A stretch of 64,000 nucleotides of DNA, taken from Cylicocyclus nassatus. Taxonomy: Eukaryota > Nematoda > Chromadorea > Rhabditida > Strongylidae. Positions 1 to 10,110 of the stretch are shown here, one piece after another. Positions within the stretch are counted from its first letter, which is position 1. Each line of letters opens with the position of its first letter. Under the pieces are notes generated by a model that was not told where the DNA came from, did no database searches, and saw only the letters and a program-made list of their open reading frames with translations. Location of the stretch: contig CATQJL010000001.1 in assembly GCA_958299035.1 (NCBI GenBank), positions 26,143,521-26,207,520 on the forward strand, read 5' to 3'. A program made the position numbers and the translations under genes.

Positions 1-630
1 TGTTACGGTAGGGATACGGTAGTTGGGCGAAAGTCACAAAATTGGCTGAAACTTGGCACAATGGGGTTTTTTGGCACGCTGATCGCTAATATAATGTTTA
101 TTTTAAACTGCGGGACCATTTAGCGATGTTACGGTAGGGATACGGTAGTTGGGCGAAAGTCACGAAATTGGCTGAAACTTGGCACAATGGGGTTTTTTGG
201 CACGCTGATCACTAATATAATGTTTATTTTAAACTGCGGGATCATTTAGCGATGTTACGGTAGGGATACGGTAGTTGGGCGAAAGTCACGAAATCGGCTA
301 AAACTCGGTGCAGGAGGGTTTTCTGGCACGCTGATCACGAATCCGATGCTCATTTTTAGCCATTCGCCCATATAGCGCGGTTACGGTAGGGATACGGTAG
401 TTGGGCGGAATTTATAAATTTTGTCGAAACTTGGTACAATGGGGTTACTTCGCATGCTGATCACGAATATGATAGTCGTTTCTCGCTACAGGGCCACAAA
501 GCGGGATTACGGTAGCTATACGGTAGCTGGGTGAAGATCACAAAATTTGGTGAAACTTGGTGTGGTGGGGTTATTTGCCATGCTGATTATGAATATGCTA
601 ATCATTTTGCATGAAAATGCAATTTGTGGT
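1..630. repeat. 126-bp tandem repeat array (about 5 units)
   Basis: Units begin at 1, 127, 253, 379 and 505, each opening with a TTACGGTAG-type motif and carrying GAAACTTGG and CTGATCA blocks at fixed positions. Units 1 and 2 are nearly identical; units 3 to 5 diverge progressively and the last decays near 630. The array probably continues beyond the window edge. Related single units occur at about 43683-43790 and 48441-48540. Confidence 0.9.
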
Positions 631-1399
631 TCAGCAGCCAGCCATCAGTGCCGTATTTTGTCTCGAACCTCTAAGCAGCCTGTGCGCTGTGAAATTAAAG
701 CCATAAGTCAAGTCTCATCCATTTCCAAAAACACGTGCACCCTAAGTGGTCTTATAGAACGGTCCTTGATGCCATAAATGTATCTGTCAACTTAAACTTC
801 AATATCATTTCCGCATGCTTTTCAACCACACAACTACCAGCACTGAGAAACTAATATATACTTCCAACCGCCTCCTCCAAAAATGTAAATGTAACAGATT
901 TTCGCAAGAAATTTTTCCACCGAAACCAAACTATGTATGCTTTTTGCCAGTTTGTGATATGATTGTAACTACGCAAGTTTTGATCGAATGAACAAATATC
1001 GAATAATATCTTTAAAAATTCATCGAACGAATGAATAGCGAATAATGAAGAAAAAGGGGACGTGGCGCGAGTCACGCCTCCGAAATAATTTACAAGTTTT
1101 CAAATGAACAAATATTACTCGATTTCCGATTTTTATATTATTCGAATCTGAATATTCGATGGGCACATTCCAAAATTCGAACTATCGATTATTCGATTGA
1201 CCGAACTTGATCGAATGACTATTCGAATAAACAACAACTGAATACCATTGAATATCGAATGCAATAATTATTCGAATGTTGGCATGAAATATTCGAATAT
1301 TCGAATATTCGAATAATTTATTCTCCCGATTTGTCAAATGAACGAATTCGAATGAAGAAAACTTATCAGCCAGCCATTGGCGGTCCCAAGATTTTGCGC
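631..1399. other. Non-coding; TTCGAA-rich AT stretch
   Basis: No convincing gene. From about 1080 to 1350 the sequence is dominated by ATTCGAATATTCGAA-type words, a degenerate AT-rich repeat that reappears at 52490-52745 and 53900-54165. The short open frame at 547-777 has no recognisable domain or splice context. Confidence 0.6.
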
Positions 1400-1714
1400 G
1401 GGGGGGGGGGGGGGTAAAAAAATTTTTTTGAATGAAGGTGCATGGCATTAGCCAAGCACTCCGAAAAAATTTTTGGAGTGCTTCTCAAATTCTTTACCTC
1501 CCAAAATGAAGAAAAAGGGGGCGTGGCGCGAGTTACGCCTCCGAAAAATTTTTTTTACAGGGCTAATTTGAATTTTTGAAGAATTTTAAAAATTATTTTA
1601 ATTATCTACATAAACAAACAAGTCACTTGCACATTTTTATAACCCACGTGAGTAAATTTCGAAAATTTCGCGACTCAATCTCGGGAGGGAGGGCGCCCCC
1701 TCGGTCCGCCACTG
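1400..1714. repeat. Dispersed repeat, copy 1 (poly-G head, CCGCCACTG end)
   Basis: Starts with a 15-nt G run, contains a GAAGAAAAAGGGGGCGTGGC block and ends in CCGCCACTG. A second copy lies at 28082-28349 and a 3' fragment at about 32636-32789. Ends are shared between copies but no terminal inverted repeat or coding capacity was seen, so the class is unknown. Confidence 0.6.
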
Positions 1715-2110
1715 CAGCCAGCCAATAGTATCATCAAAATGATAGTGGCGTGTTCATGATTTCATTATGCGTTTTTATCACACATGGCTTCTACATTTTA
1801 CATATGTTCGAGTTCGAGAGCTTCTAGCTAAATTTTGATACTTAAATTATGTTTTGTCAATGAAGCAGTCACCTTCACTAGTTATCCTATTTAGGAATGC
1901 AGCTGGAGATAATCAATTTTTCTAAGGTTGGTATTTTCTGAATAGAAGATGATATCGTAGGTGGGGGTTGAGAATGGGGGGGGGGGGGAGTACGTATAGG
2001 TATTGTAGTGAATCACCCTGCTTAGAGCAAAAAGGCACCGTGCCTCTTAACGTGCCTGAACACGTAGGATGTAAGCAACGAGTACTAATCGCGGCAGAAT
2101 GGCGGTGGTG
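1715..2110. other. Intergenic, no gene seen
   Basis: AT-rich sequence with a 13-nt G run at 1976-1988. No exon with a plausible splice context was found on either strand. Confidence 0.5.
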
Positions 2111-2185
2111 CTAGGGTGCCTGTAGTCTAGTGGTTTAGTGGTAGGCACTTAGCGCTGAGCGACGAGAGTTCGACTCCCGACCTAG
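2111..2185 (+). repeat. tRNA-like sequence, probable SINE head
   Basis: A 75-nt stretch resembles a tRNA. CTAGGGT near the 5' end pairs imperfectly with GACCTAG near the 3' end. TAGTCTAGTGG resembles an A box and GAGTTCGACTCCC a B box within an imperfect T arm. The anticodon arm does not fold cleanly, so a functional tRNA is unlikely; a tRNA-derived SINE or tRNA pseudogene fits better. A tRNAscan-type covariance search would decide. Confidence 0.5.
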
Positions 2186-2298
2186 TCGGAGTGTTTTGCG
2201 ATGAAGCGTGTGGTAGCTCCTCAACAACTATGGCGGCTCCGCAAGTAGCACCACGAAACTGTTAACGGGTTAAGGTCGTCATCGTAAGTTAACTCTGA

Positions 2299-2936
2299 CA
2301 AGGGAACGATCCCAACTTAAGGTGGCGAATTGGAAGGAACTGCATACCATTAGATGCGTCTTGATGAGCTGATTCCAAATCTGTCTTCCATATCTGCGAC
2401 ACCGTTATCTGCAAAAAGTTATGAGCGGTTGAAAATGTGAAGTTATCGGGGTTTTAATGAATAATATGCTTTAAAATCCGACTTAGAAATGCACGACTAG
2501 CATGATATTGAGTGTGCTGATTCCAGGGAATGCTCAGATTCTAAAAAAATACATATAAGTGTTTTCGAACAGCTAAAAAGCAACTAAAGTTTTTTGGTAA
2601 AAGCTATGAGCAATGGAAAGTCCAAATTTGGCAAATGTATAGCGTCATACCTCGAAAATTAGTTGTTCAAAAACACTTATCTGTGTTTCTTTAGAATCTG
2701 AGCATTCCCTGGAATCAGTACACTCAATATCATGCTAGTCGTGCATTTCCAAGTCGGATTTTAAAGCATATTATGCATTAAAACCCCGATAACTTCACAT
2801 TTCCAACCGCTCATAACTTTTTGCAAATAACGGTGTCGCAGATACGGAAGACAGATTTGGAATCAGCTCATCAAGATGCATCTAATGGTATGCGGTTCAT
2901 TCCAATTCGCCACCTTAATTTGGGATCGTTCCCTTG
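2299..2936. mobile_element. Palindromic MITE, CAAGGGAACGATCCC ends
   Basis: Almost the whole 638 bp folds back on itself. The left end CAAGGGAACGATCCC is matched by GGGATCGTTCCCTTG at the right end. Flanking TGA trinucleotides suggest a 3-bp target duplication. The centre lies near 2617. An internal stretch resembles the diverged palindrome at about 45415-45885. No coding capacity. Confidence 0.85.
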
Positions 2937-3286
2937 TGAGTTTCAAAACGAAATACAGAGTTAACTCTGAGTTAACGCGCAGCTTTAAACTCGGAGTTTC
3001 GGCCAGATTACTACCGGCCCAGATTTCAGATTACTGAGATGGTAAAGTAAAAAGTACGCAGTATTGGCCATTGCAAGCTGGTCAGTATCAGAGTTCGGAA
3101 AAATGTTTGTCAATACTAAAAAGATAGTAAATATCAGATATTAGGCCTGAGAATGTGAACTTTCCCTAATTCGAGCTCTATATTAAGGTTGAATCGGAAG
3201 AAGTCTTACCTGATGGTTGCTCTAATTCAAATAAGTGAAGGTCGGCGTGCTAATCAAAGATTGCAAATACAGTATTATCCAGATGA

Positions 3287-3909
3287 TTTAAGGCACTCCA
3301 TATGACCAGCTGGCCAGATCGTGACCTACCTATGAGCGGTCGCCATGTGCTTCGTTTGATTCGTCAAGTTAGCGTAAGCACGACCACACAAAAGTTGCCT
3401 TATCGAACTTTCAGGATCTAAATTTATCGGCTCAGACGGTAGAAGTTTCGCTTTTCAGGGTGACAAATTGGACAACGGCCCTATAGTGTATAATGATTGT
3501 GCCAGTTCTGTCTATTCCAGCCGGCATTGCTCGGCTGGAATAGACAGAACTGGCACAATCATTATAATTGACATCATTCTAAGGAAATTATTTAGCTGCA
3601 AGGAAGTCGATGTAAGCATGAAAAGAGAGGAAAAGTTATTTGTAAAAAGTTTTGTATCTTAAATTCAGATAGTAGAGGTAATCAAAACCCTTCGTAACCA
3701 ATGCGCATCCTGCGCACAGCTCGAGGGTCAATATGTTTTCGTTATACTTAGCGTTCTTGTTTATATAAATGTGAGTACCGAATGCATCAAATTCATCCGT
3801 GATTCCGTTTGTACACTTTTTTTTGCAGATCAAGTGTTCAAAGTACAAGGAACGAGTGAACAAGTACATCGAAGATTTCCGAACTGCGATGTTTGTTGCA
3901 CAGTCTTAA
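3287..3909 (+). pseudogene. Protein tyrosine phosphatase, 3' part, with disrupted P-loop exon
   Basis: This is the C-terminal half of a classical protein tyrosine phosphatase catalytic domain, which removes phosphate from tyrosine residues. Exons read by eye: about 3287-3373 (TSWPDRDLP, the WPD loop), 3459-3611 (active-site loop), 3669-3770 (VIKTLRNQ...QLEGQY, the last helices) and 3829-3909 (ends MFVAQS, stop). Introns of 85, 57 and 58 nt all have GT-AG ends and phase 0. AATAAA at 3972-3977 follows the stop. The signature HCSAGIDRTG keeps the Cys-X5-Arg but has Asp at a usual Gly position. Between GPIV and HCSAG lie 12 extra codons (3489-3524) that are an inverted copy of the active-site coding sequence. 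The frame is stopped upstream of 3287 and no N-terminal half was found, so this is probably a decayed or truncated gene; an expressed variant cannot be excluded. Confidence 0.8.
3490..3565. repeat. Perfect 34-bp hairpin over the phosphatase active-site codons
   Basis: Arms 3490-3523 and 3532-3565 are perfectly complementary with an 8-nt loop. The right arm encodes the phosphatase CSAGIDRTGTII region; the left arm is its inverted copy. Absence of any mismatch indicates a recent origin or an assembly artefact. Confidence 0.9.
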
Positions 3910-3971
3910 TAACCTTATAAAAGACAGATACTTCAAATTCAAGCCAAACAGTTGAACGATGAAATGATGAC

Positions 3972-3977
3972 AATAAA
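3972..3977 (+). terminator. Poly(A) signal of the phosphatase gene
   Basis: AATAAA 62 nt after the stop codon at 3907-3909, the expected position for a 3' end signal. Confidence 0.6.
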
Positions 3978-4364
3978 TTGAAGTCTCGAGGCCATGTGTA
4001 TTGTTGCGTTAGTTGCGCACGATAGACAAATCTAACAAACATATTCAATGGCATAACAGATTTTTGCCTCCTCTCTCAACAAAAAACATCTGAGTAAATC
4101 GTAAACGTAACAATTCATCAACAAGTAATAGCGTGCACAGATCATAAAGTATCATATGTATATAAACAAAGCCTACTTACATGATTGTATAGCTGATATG
4201 CATTTGTTCCGTCATCATTTCGTTATGAGAGCCTTGATCTTCTTGAGAAAACCCACATATTGCGAGTTGTAGTGCGTAGCCTAAGCAACCAGAGTTTTGC
4301 AGAACTGGGCATCACATCCGCGCTCTTAGGTAGCGGACAAAAAGTAAGTTGTGGAGATCCTAAA
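3978..4364. other. Intergenic, no gene seen
   Basis: AT-rich spacer between the phosphatase 3' end and the split MITE. No repeat with clear ends and no exon recognised. Confidence 0.5.
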
Positions 4365-4366
4365 TA

Positions 4367-5037
4367 TTAGGCTGTCCGGAAATTAATGCCCGTTTTGAAT
4401 TTCAACCGCAACAAGTCACACACTTTTCATTCCTGAATAGCTTTCAAGGTACCATTTGATAGAGCAAAGCAAGCTCTACAAAATGGCTGTCTTGTTTTAG
4501 CAACAGCTCTGATCCACCTAGAGTTTCGAGCCAAAAACTAAAAAGATTCAACTGCCCGAAAAATCAAGAAAAATCATAATTCAGTTTGTAAGACTTCTAC
4601 AAAAATTCTAACTTGCTCACGTAAACACTATCCACATAAGACACATATGTACGCTATTGCCGTATTTTTTTCTCTGTTAAAAATCGAAAAAACGAAAATG
4701 TTCATACTTTTGCAAAAGTGATGCTGTGTCATCCCCACATAAGTAGATGTATACTACAAATCTGCAGAAGTAAAAACGTAAATTTTCAGCTTTTTACAAG
4801 CTTTTGTTCTCGAGAAATTTGAATTTTAGTTTGGACCACCTGACTAATGAAAGCTATATTCGATATTTCTCGAGAACTAAAGCTTGTAGAGAGCTGAAAA
4901 TTCACGTTTGTACTTCTACAGATTTGTAGTACACATCTATTTACGTGGGGACGACACAGCATCAATTTTGCAAAAGCATGAGAATTTTTGTTTTTTCGAT
5001 TTCTAATAGAGGAAAAAATACGGCAATAGCGTACATA
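4367..5037. mobile_element. Palindromic mariner-type MITE, left piece (split by giant element)
   Basis: Begins TTAGGCTGTCCGGAAATTAATG after a TA. Its matching end CATTAATTTCCGGACAACCTAA is at 22208. The two pieces join to a palindrome of about 945 bp once the 16.9-kb insertion is removed. It contains the hairpin AGAGCAAAGCAAGCTCT at 4461-4477, shared with other MITEs here. TIR type matches mariner ends. Confidence 0.9.
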
Positions 5038-5039
5038 TA

Positions 5040-7302
5040 CAGGGCTCCTCAATTACAGAGTCGCTTACACCAGCAGCTCCCGCCCCGCACGGCCGCATCG
5101 CCTAAACCCCGCGCGGCGTCTGCGATGCGTGCCCGGGCATTTTGCCAGGCCTCGATCGATGGCGCCGGCGCTGGCATCGTAATTTCTCGGCCGGTTCGTC
5201 TCATTTCTTTGTTCTTTCGCTCACTTTGTCCTCATTCAGCCTCGTAATAATTTTGCGATGTCATATCATGCCGATCTGCGTCACAATTCTTTTGTAGCTG
5301 AGGTTTTAGGGTTTTGGCTTGGCAGCAGGGTCAAGCGTGTTGATGCGATCCTGGACCCTCATTTACGACCCCCCCCCATGAAGGTACCCATCCGTACGAC
5401 CCCCCCCCCCCTCCCCTCCCCCCCCCCTCCCCTTCCCCCATCTACCCCCCTTACCTCTCCTGCCCACATTTCTCGCGGTAACCTGCATAAACTAATGTCA
5501 ATCTCAAAAAACACCTGCGTGAGAACTTCAGCGGAATTTCGGAGGCAGAATTTCTAGGCCAATGGGTGCGCCCAGCATCTCTAGCACATATACACATCTT
5601 AAATAATGTTTGAGATTCTGCAAGTTTACTTTTGAATTTTCAGGCACACTTCAGGCCAGCAAATTTGATTCCTTATGCGATACAAATTTTTACACGGAGA
5701 ACAAAATGACATTCTTGAACTACAAAAGATGTTTTCGACTAAGAAGCTCAGTTCTTACCTCTTCCACAGTTTTTCCTGCGAAAAAAACCGCTTTAGCGCC
5801 GTCTAGAACGACGTCAAAAGCATGCATGAGTACGGTAGTTTGAAAATCCGTAACTAAGGCCAGGAAAAGACTGAGAGGCTGCAAAGAACAGGTTCAGTAG
5901 CATAGTGCCCAGACTATTCATAGAAAAAGTTTCAGCCCTTGAGGAGCAGTGAGCTCGAAAAAATTTAGATCAGTCTCTCGCAAATTTAGATGCGATCCTA
6001 GAAAGCAAAAACTGGGATTTTTGAGCCTAAAATTTTGTAACTTACCAGAGAAGTTATAAAACAGCCTGAAATTCTTACGATAAAAACTAGAGGGATGGCC
6101 TCGTATTACAGCAAGTTTGCAGCTAACAAGCTTCAATAGCTCCGGAGAAACTTAGATCAGGCGCAGATACGACCCCCCTTTTCTCATTTTTTGCTAGCAT
6201 ACATAAAATCATAAGAAAATCCGCAGTTTATAAAATAACACCAGATTTCTCACAGCAGTAGTAGGGCTTATCTAAAGCACACGTAAATTGTAAGGGCCGC
6301 ATAAATGGCATTACAAAAAGATTTACGAATTATTGATTGTCATCGTTGATCTACATGTGCGCTTTTGTCGAGTGTGCGAGTCTTCAGTGAGCCTTCGGAA
6401 GCAGGATGTCTACACCGATCAGTACGTCCAACATCTTTATCACACATACATGCCTTTGGCAGCATTTGAGCTTCTGAAAATGTTTATTTTTTTGATTTTA
6501 GTCATGCCAGCAGGGTTCGATTCCCGTTTGAGACAATATTTTGCGGGAGAGATAGCGATTCCCATAAAAAAAGAACTAACAATAAGTCATAATCTTTCAA
6601 AAGTGCAGCAAATGAAGCGAATTCTTACGCTTGCGAATGTTTTCAAATTATTGTTCACTCGTTTTTATCTGATACATTAGTACACGGCACGGCATTCCAT
6701 GAATTTATTGTTAAGAACATGTAATATTTACTTGCCATTTGATTTGCTTTCAATCGTACGGTTTTTTATCCAAACTACCCCCTCTTACGACCCCCTCTCC
6801 TGACCGTAGGCCCCCTTCACGACCCCCCGTTGCGACAGTCGCATCACACGCTTGACCCTGCTTGGCAGTGATGGGATTTTCTCGTTCAATTTATCTCGCT
6901 TCTTCGTTTTTTCGCGCTGTGGTGCCTCAGAAAGTTTTATCGTAGTTCAGTGATGAAGAAATATGTCGCAATCCAGCGCAATAGTTTTTTTCTAGACCTG
7001 TGGTATTTGTGGGATTCCTAGCTCCTGTTTTTCTTGCCATGCACATGTAGGAGCTTGTGTTTGTCTGCTGTGTGTGAGTTATCTGGTAGGTTTGTGATTC
7101 TCATCTTTTTTTCATGATGTTATCTCTTCATATAGGATCCATGCCGCGACGTTCTTTGGTCGATGACCCCTCATTGTTTCTGTCAGCCTTGTTTTGGTTC
7201 AAGCGCACAGGTATGTTCAGGATCCTTGCTCGAAATTACGCTGATGTTGTACGCCGTTTTGCTTTAGGTGCCCATTTTTCTTCCATTGTGACATCTATGA
7301 AG
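5040..7302. repeat. Left terminal inverted repeat of giant element
   Basis: Runs from the element end to 7302, where similarity to the right arm stops abruptly. It includes a complete hAT-like insertion and the 5' exons of an inward-facing transcription unit. The few differences from the right arm that I noticed are mostly near the inner end, which could reflect gene conversion. Confidence 0.9.
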
Positions 7303-7320
7303 AAATGTGACTCAGTGTAG
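5258..7320 (+). CDS. Putative spliced cargo gene in left TIR, exons tentative
   Basis: Not recognised. An ATG at 5258 opens a frame (MSYHADLRHNSF...) that is interrupted at 5326 by a hAT-like insertion; skipping the insertion and one target copy leaves the frame open for about 50 codons. Further exons by splice motif are 7136-7210 (reads SMPRRSLVDDPSLF...) and 7268-7320 (reads AHFSSIVTSMK..., stop). The splice at 7210/7268 is phase 1 and in frame. The first part has no proven splice to exon 7136. The same exons occur in the right TIR on the opposite strand, where they continue into different downstream exons. A poly(A) signal at 8167-8172 may end longer transcripts. No known domain was seen; gene status needs transcript support. 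Confidence 0.4.
5326..6860. mobile_element. Non-autonomous hAT-like element in left TIR
   Basis: Ends CAGGGTCAAGCGTG and CACGCTTGACCCTG are inverted repeats and the flanks are an exact 8-bp duplication, CTTGGCAG (5318-5325 and 6861-6868). An 8-bp target duplication with CAGGG ends is diagnostic of the hAT superfamily. Poly-C tracts lie near both ends. No hAT transposase was recognised. The same insertion is present in the right TIR at 20114-21645. Confidence 0.85.
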
Positions 7321-8270
7321 TGAGATTGCATATATGTTGCACAGTCACCTCCCAAGTTCCGATTTTGGATTAAAAAAGGTATCTAGTAGGTATGTTAGAT
7401 TATCTAGTAGGTATGCTCATAAGACAGCTGAAGTTCTCTTTCCTTTCATGACAATAAACAGAGTAGCTCCCCGGAACATTACCGCTCATGATCACTTGCC
7501 CTATAGAATTGTACATGTTTATTGATTTTTACATCGAAATAGTGCTTTTGAAGTTGTCAGTTTTCTTGATTCTAATATGAAAAGGATTTTGTTCTCAGGT
7601 GAGTCAGTGATATATCGTTACAAACTCAAACTTCTCTCTAACTCCGCCTTTGTTGAAAGTGACGATATTTGTGCGTGTTTGCTTACTTCAACGTCCCTTG
7701 TAGAAGATGCATCGCGGATGTGATGACTTTTCCCTAAGGTAATGAGTACTTTATCTGCCTACTTTTTATTTTGTCTGTGATGCCCTAACAGAAATACTTC
7801 GTTTAGAGCTTATGTGGAGCTTAATCGATTTCCGAAAAAGGCATTCTCTAATCAAAGAAATGTGAATGGCGGATGCTTTAGTTCACAATGTACACTTTTG
7901 TTGTCAGCAACCTGAGCAGGTTGAAATTAGTGCATCTTTATCCCTATTGTTCAAGTAATGTCCTCATTTCCGGTTTCCTTTCTATAATTTTGATCACCTT
8001 TCTCATTCAGTCATCTTGCGAAGTATGGTTTATGTCGACATCGTTCAAAAGGACAGGAATGTTATAGTCAGCGTTCTAATACTCACCTGCTGCGTAATAC
8101 GCCGAACTGTGGCATCCTACCTACACCGTCACGTCTCATGCGCTGAATCTAGTGTGTAGGTAGTTAAATAAAGTTTTTTCTTATAATTTTTGATTTTTCT
8201 TTGTTTTTTTCTGTTTTTTTCCTTGATAAGTCACTTTATTACAAAAGAGATATCAAAAGTTTATTCTTCA
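7321..8270 (+). other. Interior left of transposase; candidate exons and 3' hairpin
   Basis: Unique sequence inside the giant element. An open frame runs 7307-7525 without recognisable domain, and several GT/AG motifs (for example a donor after AAG near 7738) suggest further exons of the left cargo unit. A 10-bp perfect hairpin stem CTACCTACAC / GTGTAGGTAG (8117-8126 and 8154-8163) precedes AATAAA at 8167-8172, a likely 3' end facing the transposase gene. Confidence 0.4.
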
Positions 8271-10110
8271 TCAGAGAGAGACCATGGCGTTTTCTGACTC
8301 ATCTAAGCTCTCGCAGGAAGACTGGTCAGAGGAAGAAGTTTCGTCATCTTCCTCTAGGTCCAGTGTCTGCTTTTCTCTAGCCGCAGTTTCTTGTCTCTGC
8401 GCATCGCGAAACCACGCGCTTGCACGATTTGCCGATACATCCGCCAACCAACTGACCGTTCTCTCCCTTACCTAAATTCTGCGTATCCATTCTTGTTTTG
8501 GGGTTGGGTACAAAGGTGATTGGGGTTGGGTGAGCTTTAGTTGGTTATGTACCACACCAATATTGTCGGTTATTTTCCCACACTTGTTCAGGAATCCCTT
8601 CAGCTGACCCCAGCAAAGCTCGATGGGATTGAAAAAGCAATGAAAAGGGGGAAGTCTTATTAGATTTACTCCCAATTCATTGCATATTCTCTCCGTAGCG
8701 TAGCTACGGAGTGCCGAATATCCGCCTGCTTCTTCGACATAACTGTTCAGCTGAATCGCGTCGTTTAGGTTCTTTTTCATTAAACAAAAGCGATTACCTC
8801 CATCAGCAGAATTTGTTTTGTAGCTGTTCTCTCCACAGCTATTCCTTTTTTCTCGAGGAATTCCCTTATTTGCGCCTTGGTTGATGAAGATGTAGGCACT
8901 TTCTCCTCCTGTCGCGTATGGTACGGCGCGTTGTCCATAACCAGACAAACGCGCCTGCGATTTGCTCGCGCTTTCATGTCGATCGCGAATCAATCGCGAT
9001 CGACAACAATCGCGCAGCCAAGATTCGAAGAGCGTATGGTTCATTTCCCTGTGGTAATCGCCATCATCAACCATTCCGCTCACAAATACCCTCGTGCACT
9101 CGGGTATGATGCCGTCCTCCGCCAGTGCACCAATCACTATCGCCCTTCTTCCTTTATTCTTGCTGGCCGTCTTCCCATAGGAGTACCTAGCAAAGGTGGA
9201 TCGAGGGGCAAACCTGGGGATGTTGTTGTCGTTCCAGCCTTTGGGTTTGGTCATCCCGCTGAACACCCAGGTTTCGTCCATGTACACTAGGTACTCCCCC
9301 CTTTCTCTTGCTGAGGCGATCGCTCTCAAGTAGTGATCCCTTTTCGCGACCAAATCAGATCTTTCAAAAATGAATTTTTGCCCTGGATTCTTCTTGAAGG
9401 AGAATCCCAGCCCCCGCACGAGCCTATGCAGGGTAGCTCGTGACAAAGTGAAGTCTTCATGGGCCGATGACAGCTCTTCGTGTAAATCTGCAATAGTCAC
9501 GTTTTCCTCGTTTCGTAGTCTTCCATGAATTGCTTGCTTCACTATATCTCCCCACTGCGGACCGTATCTTGTAACCGTGGCCATCGTCATTTTCTTCCTG
9601 TTGTAAACACTCTTCTGTCGCCTTGGTTCTTCTTGCAGTTCGTAGCCCATCCGATTTAAGGTCCTCCGTGAAATGCCTAGGGCAAGTGCGGTTATCTCAG
9701 TGGGTTGCTGGAAGACGACTCTTGCGCAAGTTTCTTTCAGCCTGTTCTTCAATTCTTTGGCGAAGTCGAGGGCGCGTCTTATTAGTTCTTTCCCGTCACG
9801 TCCGTATCTCGCTCCCTTTTTTCGCGAGCCTTTGGGCCATCTGCTCATCTTCATTGAATCAATGACTTCTTTACAGATCTGACTACAGTCGCACTCTTTT
9901 ACGTTTTCGTAGAGTCCCTGAAATGGAAATGATTCTCACTAAGGTAATGAAGGTAATCAGGCACAACATAAGCCTTATCTAGCAAGAATATATATTTGGC
10001 GGTATGGTTCTTAATATGTGATCTACAAGCAGTGTGCTTTGTATCATTGCATTTCGTCAGCAGAAAGTTGCATCGCTGAGGAATCTTCACAGTTCCCAGA
10101 GAATGCAACT
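8271..10110 (-). pseudogene. Tc1/mariner-superfamily (DDE_3-like) transposase, spliced, with frame lesions
   Basis: Expected to cut and integrate DNA at TA sites. Exons: 10110-9968 (Cys/His-rich: QRCNFLLTKC, then HTACRSHIKNH), a 50-nt GT-AG intron joining in frame, then the main exon from 9917. The main exon has an N-terminal helix-turn-helix-like part (about 50-150 codons after the ATG at 9854), first catalytic Asp in VYMDETWV (D193 from that ATG, codon at 9278), second Asp in VMDNAPYHT (codon at 8935) and Glu in FFNPIELCW (codon at 8621). The second Asp lies in another frame: one shift falls between about 9011 and 8977 and a compensating one between about 8830 and 8730. A TAG at 8474-8472 is followed in the same frame by about 66 more codons ending at 8271 with an acidic Ser-rich tail. 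AATAAA follows on the minus strand (8265-8260). Asp2 to Glu spacing is about 104 codons, far wider than the usual 34-41. Lesions may be real decay or sequence error. The start upstream of 10110 was not resolved. Confidence 0.85.

Noticed and set aside
1..630. Regular 126-bp repeats as a CRISPR-like array
   Set aside because: Whole units repeat with no unique spacers, and the sequence is eukaryotic.
2111..2185. Functional tRNA gene
   Set aside because: Acceptor and T stems contain mismatches and the anticodon arm does not form a normal 5-bp stem with a 7-nt loop.
8877..9290. Plus-strand open frames across the transposase gene (also 9623-9882)
   Set aside because: They are antisense shadows of the DDE transposase, whose motifs are clear on the minus strand.
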